Below are positions 6,844 through 8,472 of a stretch of DNA of 8,472 nt, one piece after another. The stretch is taken from assembly GCA_011775825.1 (NCBI GenBank), contig JAABYK010000157.1:12094-20565 (forward strand), given 5' to 3'. This DNA is from Candidatus Zhuqueibacterota bacterium (lineage in GTDB: Bacteria > Zhuqueibacterota > Zhuqueibacteria > Oceanimicrobiales > Oceanimicrobiaceae). Position numbers and translations under genes: made by a program. A model generated the notes under the pieces. That model was not told the origin of the DNA, did not search any database, and was given only the letters and a program-made list of their open reading frames with translations. The stretch's first letter is position 1, and each line of letters starts with the position of its first letter.

Positions 6844-7569
6844 TTGAGAGATAGTCTGGTAAATTTGATGGAACTCCAGAAAGTGGAAAATGAGTTAGAT
6901 GCCCTAGAAAGTCTGAAAGGCGATTTGCCCCACAAAGTCAGAGAACTCGAATCGGAGCTGAATCGACTGAAAACAGAACAAGAGAATTATGAAAATGAGC
7001 TGAACGAGTTAAAGCGAGCAAAAGCGCATTGGGACACCGAATTGAAAGTGCTCCAGGACCAATTGGCAAAATATCAAGAGCAGTTATATTCAGTCCAGTC
7101 TAACCGCGAGTACGATGCGATAACCGTTGAAATTGATGCGACAAAGGAGAAGATTGACGACGCTGAGACTCGAATTGTTGAGTTTATGGAAAGAGAAGAT
7201 CAGATTCAAAACGCACTTGAAGAGTTAACATCGAAAATAGATGCCGGCGAAGAGGAGCTTGAAGACAAACGAACAGAACTAGATGAAAAAATCAAAGCGA
7301 CGGAAAACGAATACAGAAAGTGGGAAGATAAGCGTAAAGCTCTGGTTAACAATCTCAATAAGCCGCTTCTCTCGCAGTACCGACGAATCCGTAGGGTGAA
7401 GGGCCACAATGCCGTCGTGAATGTGAATAAATATGCCTGCGGAGGGTGTTATTCGGCGATTCCTCCACAGAAAGTCGTCGAAATTCGAACCATGAACCAA
7501 TTGATTATTTGTGAGTCATGTGGCAGGATATTGGTTTATGAGAACGAGAGTGAAGCCGTGACAAGTTAA
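6844..7569 (+). CDS. Coiled-coil hairpin protein with C-terminal C4 zinc ribbon (CT398/FlgZ-like family)
   Basis: A 241-residue probable cytoplasmic protein. Residues about 5-180 are almost entirely charged helical heptads, forming an antiparallel coiled-coil hairpin. The turn carries the family hallmark LYSVQSNREYDAITVEI (81-97). The C-terminal part (about 195-235) is a zinc ribbon with two CxxC pairs, Cys199/Cys202 (YACGGCYSAIPPQ) and Cys223/Cys226 (IICESCGRIL). This is the architecture of Chlamydia CT398 (CdsZ) and Helicobacter HP0958 (FlgZ). Those have been linked to type III secretion/flagellar functions, sigma-54 and flagellin mRNA, but the family is widespread in bacteria without flagella and its general role is unsettled, so a specific function is not assigned. 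Initiation is at TTG, supported by GGAGG. It follows a terminator, so it heads a new unit, with rnpB starting about 44 bases after its stop. Confidence 0.88.
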   Translation: MRDSLVNLMELQKVENELDALESLKGDLPHKVRELESELNRLKTEQENYENELNELKRAKAHWDTELKVLQDQLAKYQEQLYSVQSNREYDAITVEIDATKEKIDDAETRIVEFMEREDQIQNALEELTSKIDAGEEELEDKRTELDEKIKATENEYRKWEDKRKALVNNLNKPLLSQYRRIRRVKGHNAVVNVNKYACGGCYSAIPPQKVVEIRTMNQLIICESCGRILVYENESEAVTS

Positions 7570-7613
7570 CGCGCACGCGAGTTTGTTGTCATTTTGAGGT
7601 GCGGAAATCAAGT

Positions 7614-8045
7614 CAATTCAAAGTAGTCCAGGCGGCCGCGTTCCGACTCCGATGCAAATCGGATCGGGATGAGGAAAGTCCGAACTCCACAGGGCAGGGC
7701 GCTCCGTTCTGGGCTTACGGGACGGAGGGGGGGTGACCCTACGGCAAGTGCCACAGAAATACACAGCCGATGGTCCCGATTCCGTTGGGACACAGGCGAA
7801 GGTGCAATGGTGAGGTAAGAGCTCACCGGTCTGGCAGCGATGTCAGATGCGAGGTAAACCCCGCCCGGAGCAAGACCAAATATGTCCCGCTTGTCCATCC
7901 CGATGAATGTCGAGATGGTAGAGTAGCCCGCTCTAATTCCCGACCTGATCGGGAGCGTGGGACGGGTAGGTCGCGCTAGATAAATGGTCGCCATCTCCGA
8001 TCATTCGGAGAGACAGAATTCGGCTTATCGGACTGCTTTGGATTG
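7614..8045 (+). ncRNA. rnpB: RNase P RNA (catalytic RNA of ribonuclease P)
   Basis: Ribozyme that removes 5' leaders from pre-tRNAs. Conserved bacterial core elements occur in order: GAGGAAAGTCCGAACTCCAC from 7671, GGCAAGTGCCACAGAAA at 7743-7759 with ACAGCC after it, and GGTAAGAGCTCACCGG near 7815-7830. CCCGGAGCAAGACCAAATA (7864-7882) follows. GGGTAGG (7964-7970) is the likely loop that binds the tRNA CCA end. AGATAAATGGTCGCC (7978-7992) and ACAGAATTCGGCTTATCGG close the molecule. Ends were set by helix P1: 7614-7629 (CAATTCAAAGTAGTCC) pairs with 8030-8045 (GGACTGCTTTGGATTG) over 16 bp with two G-U wobbles. The mature RNA may be trimmed by some bases at either end. Overall it looks like the common ancestral type A, though I did not fold it fully. 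Open frames on both strands here are artefacts. Confidence 0.97.
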
Positions 8046-8077
8046 TTCTCTCTTACTTTTTCTGAAAGGCCAATTGA

Positions 8078-8472
8078 ATGGAATTGACCTGGGAAGTTAT
8101 CAATAATCATGAAAAAGCAACCATTCGCAATTTTGCCCACCAACTTAACTCTTCTCCGATTCTTGCCACGGTTCTCTTGAACCGCGGCATTGAAAACGTT
8201 GAAACCGCGAGACTGTTTTTTCGACCCCAATTGCAGCACTTGCATGATCCGTTCCTGATGGCCGGAATGGAAGAAGCCGTTCACCGAATTCACGCGGCAT
8301 TAACGGAACACGAAAGAATATTGATTTACGGTGATTACGATGTAGACGGTACGACAGCCATTGCCATGCTTGTACAATTCTTTAAAGGTTTGGATCATCC
8401 TGTGGACTTCTATGTCCCTGACCGATTACTTGAAGGCTACGGTCTATCCGAAGCGGGGATACGTCAGGCGCA
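8078..8472 (+). CDS. recJ: RecJ, single-stranded-DNA-specific 5'-3' exonuclease, N-terminal part only
   Basis: The gene runs off the window: 131 complete codons are visible of a protein usually about 560-580 residues long. RecJ degrades single-stranded DNA 5' to 3' in RecF-pathway recombination and repair. The start MELTWEVINNHEKATIRNFA is followed by the family's N-terminal region (LLNRGIENVETARLFFRPQL, 33-52; HDPFLMAGMEEAVHRI, 56-71). DHH-superfamily motif I appears as YGDYDVDGTTA (84-94), whose aspartates coordinate catalytic Mn/Mg ions. PDRLLEGYGLS near 115-125 is the next conserved RecJ segment. The ATG at 8078 was chosen because GAAAGG at 8064-8069 lies 8 bases upstream and the product begins as RecJ proteins do. 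The gene starts 32 bases after the 3' end of rnpB, with no obvious terminator between them. The catalytic DHH and DHHA1 parts lie beyond the window. Confidence 0.94.
   Translation, partial: MELTWEVINNHEKATIRNFAHQLNSSPILATVLLNRGIENVETARLFFRPQLQHLHDPFLMAGMEEAVHRIHAALTEHERILIYGDYDVDGTTAIAMLVQFFKGLDHPVDFYVPDRLLEGYGLSEAGIRQA

Noticed and set aside
7608..8293. Open frames on both strands over 7608-8293
   Set aside because: They cover the RNase P RNA and the start of recJ; the conserved ribozyme core and the RecJ frame explain the sequence.

Overview
The window is bacterial and every recognisable gene reads on the + strand. It carries most of a high-affinity phosphate uptake operon, pstS (5'-truncated by the window edge), pstC, pstA, pstB and phoU. 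Downstream lies a second block: a coiled-coil/C4 zinc-ribbon protein gene, the RNase P RNA gene rnpB, and the first 131 codons of recJ.

Layout: 1-783 is the end of pstS. 784-898 is a spacer with a long hairpin. 899-3211 is a very long pstC and 3212-4837 a very long pstA, with the pstC stop directly abutting the pstA start. 4887-5750 is pstB and 5882-6556 is phoU. 6557-6843 is an AT-rich spacer with an intrinsic terminator that closes the pst-phoU block. 6844-7569 is the zinc-ribbon protein, about 7614-8045 is rnpB, and 8078 to the window end is recJ.

How the genes work together: PstS captures orthophosphate outside the cytoplasmic membrane. PstC and PstA form the channel, PstB hydrolyses ATP, and PhoU links transporter state to Pho-regulon signalling (usually through PhoR/PhoB, which are not in this window). 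Both permeases carry large extracytoplasmic insertions between their first and second membrane helices: a probable seven-bladed beta-propeller in PstC and a mixed domain with a long coiled coil in PstA. Long PstC/PstA forms are known from Pseudomonas, Vibrio and relatives, so this is an uncommon variant and not a new system.

Organism: moderate GC by eye, dense gene packing, a bacterial rnpB and PstS/PstC/PstA of the long type all point to a Gram-negative (diderm) bacterium. The zinc-ribbon protein next to rnpB and recJ would fit an FCB-group or related candidate phylum (for example Calditrichota/KSB1-like), but this is a low-confidence guess. I see no mobile element, CRISPR array, tRNA, rRNA or sign of recent transfer, and I did not find a clearly undescribed system. 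The most notable points are the paired permease insertions, the pstS-pstC hairpin and the zinc-ribbon/rnpB/recJ arrangement.
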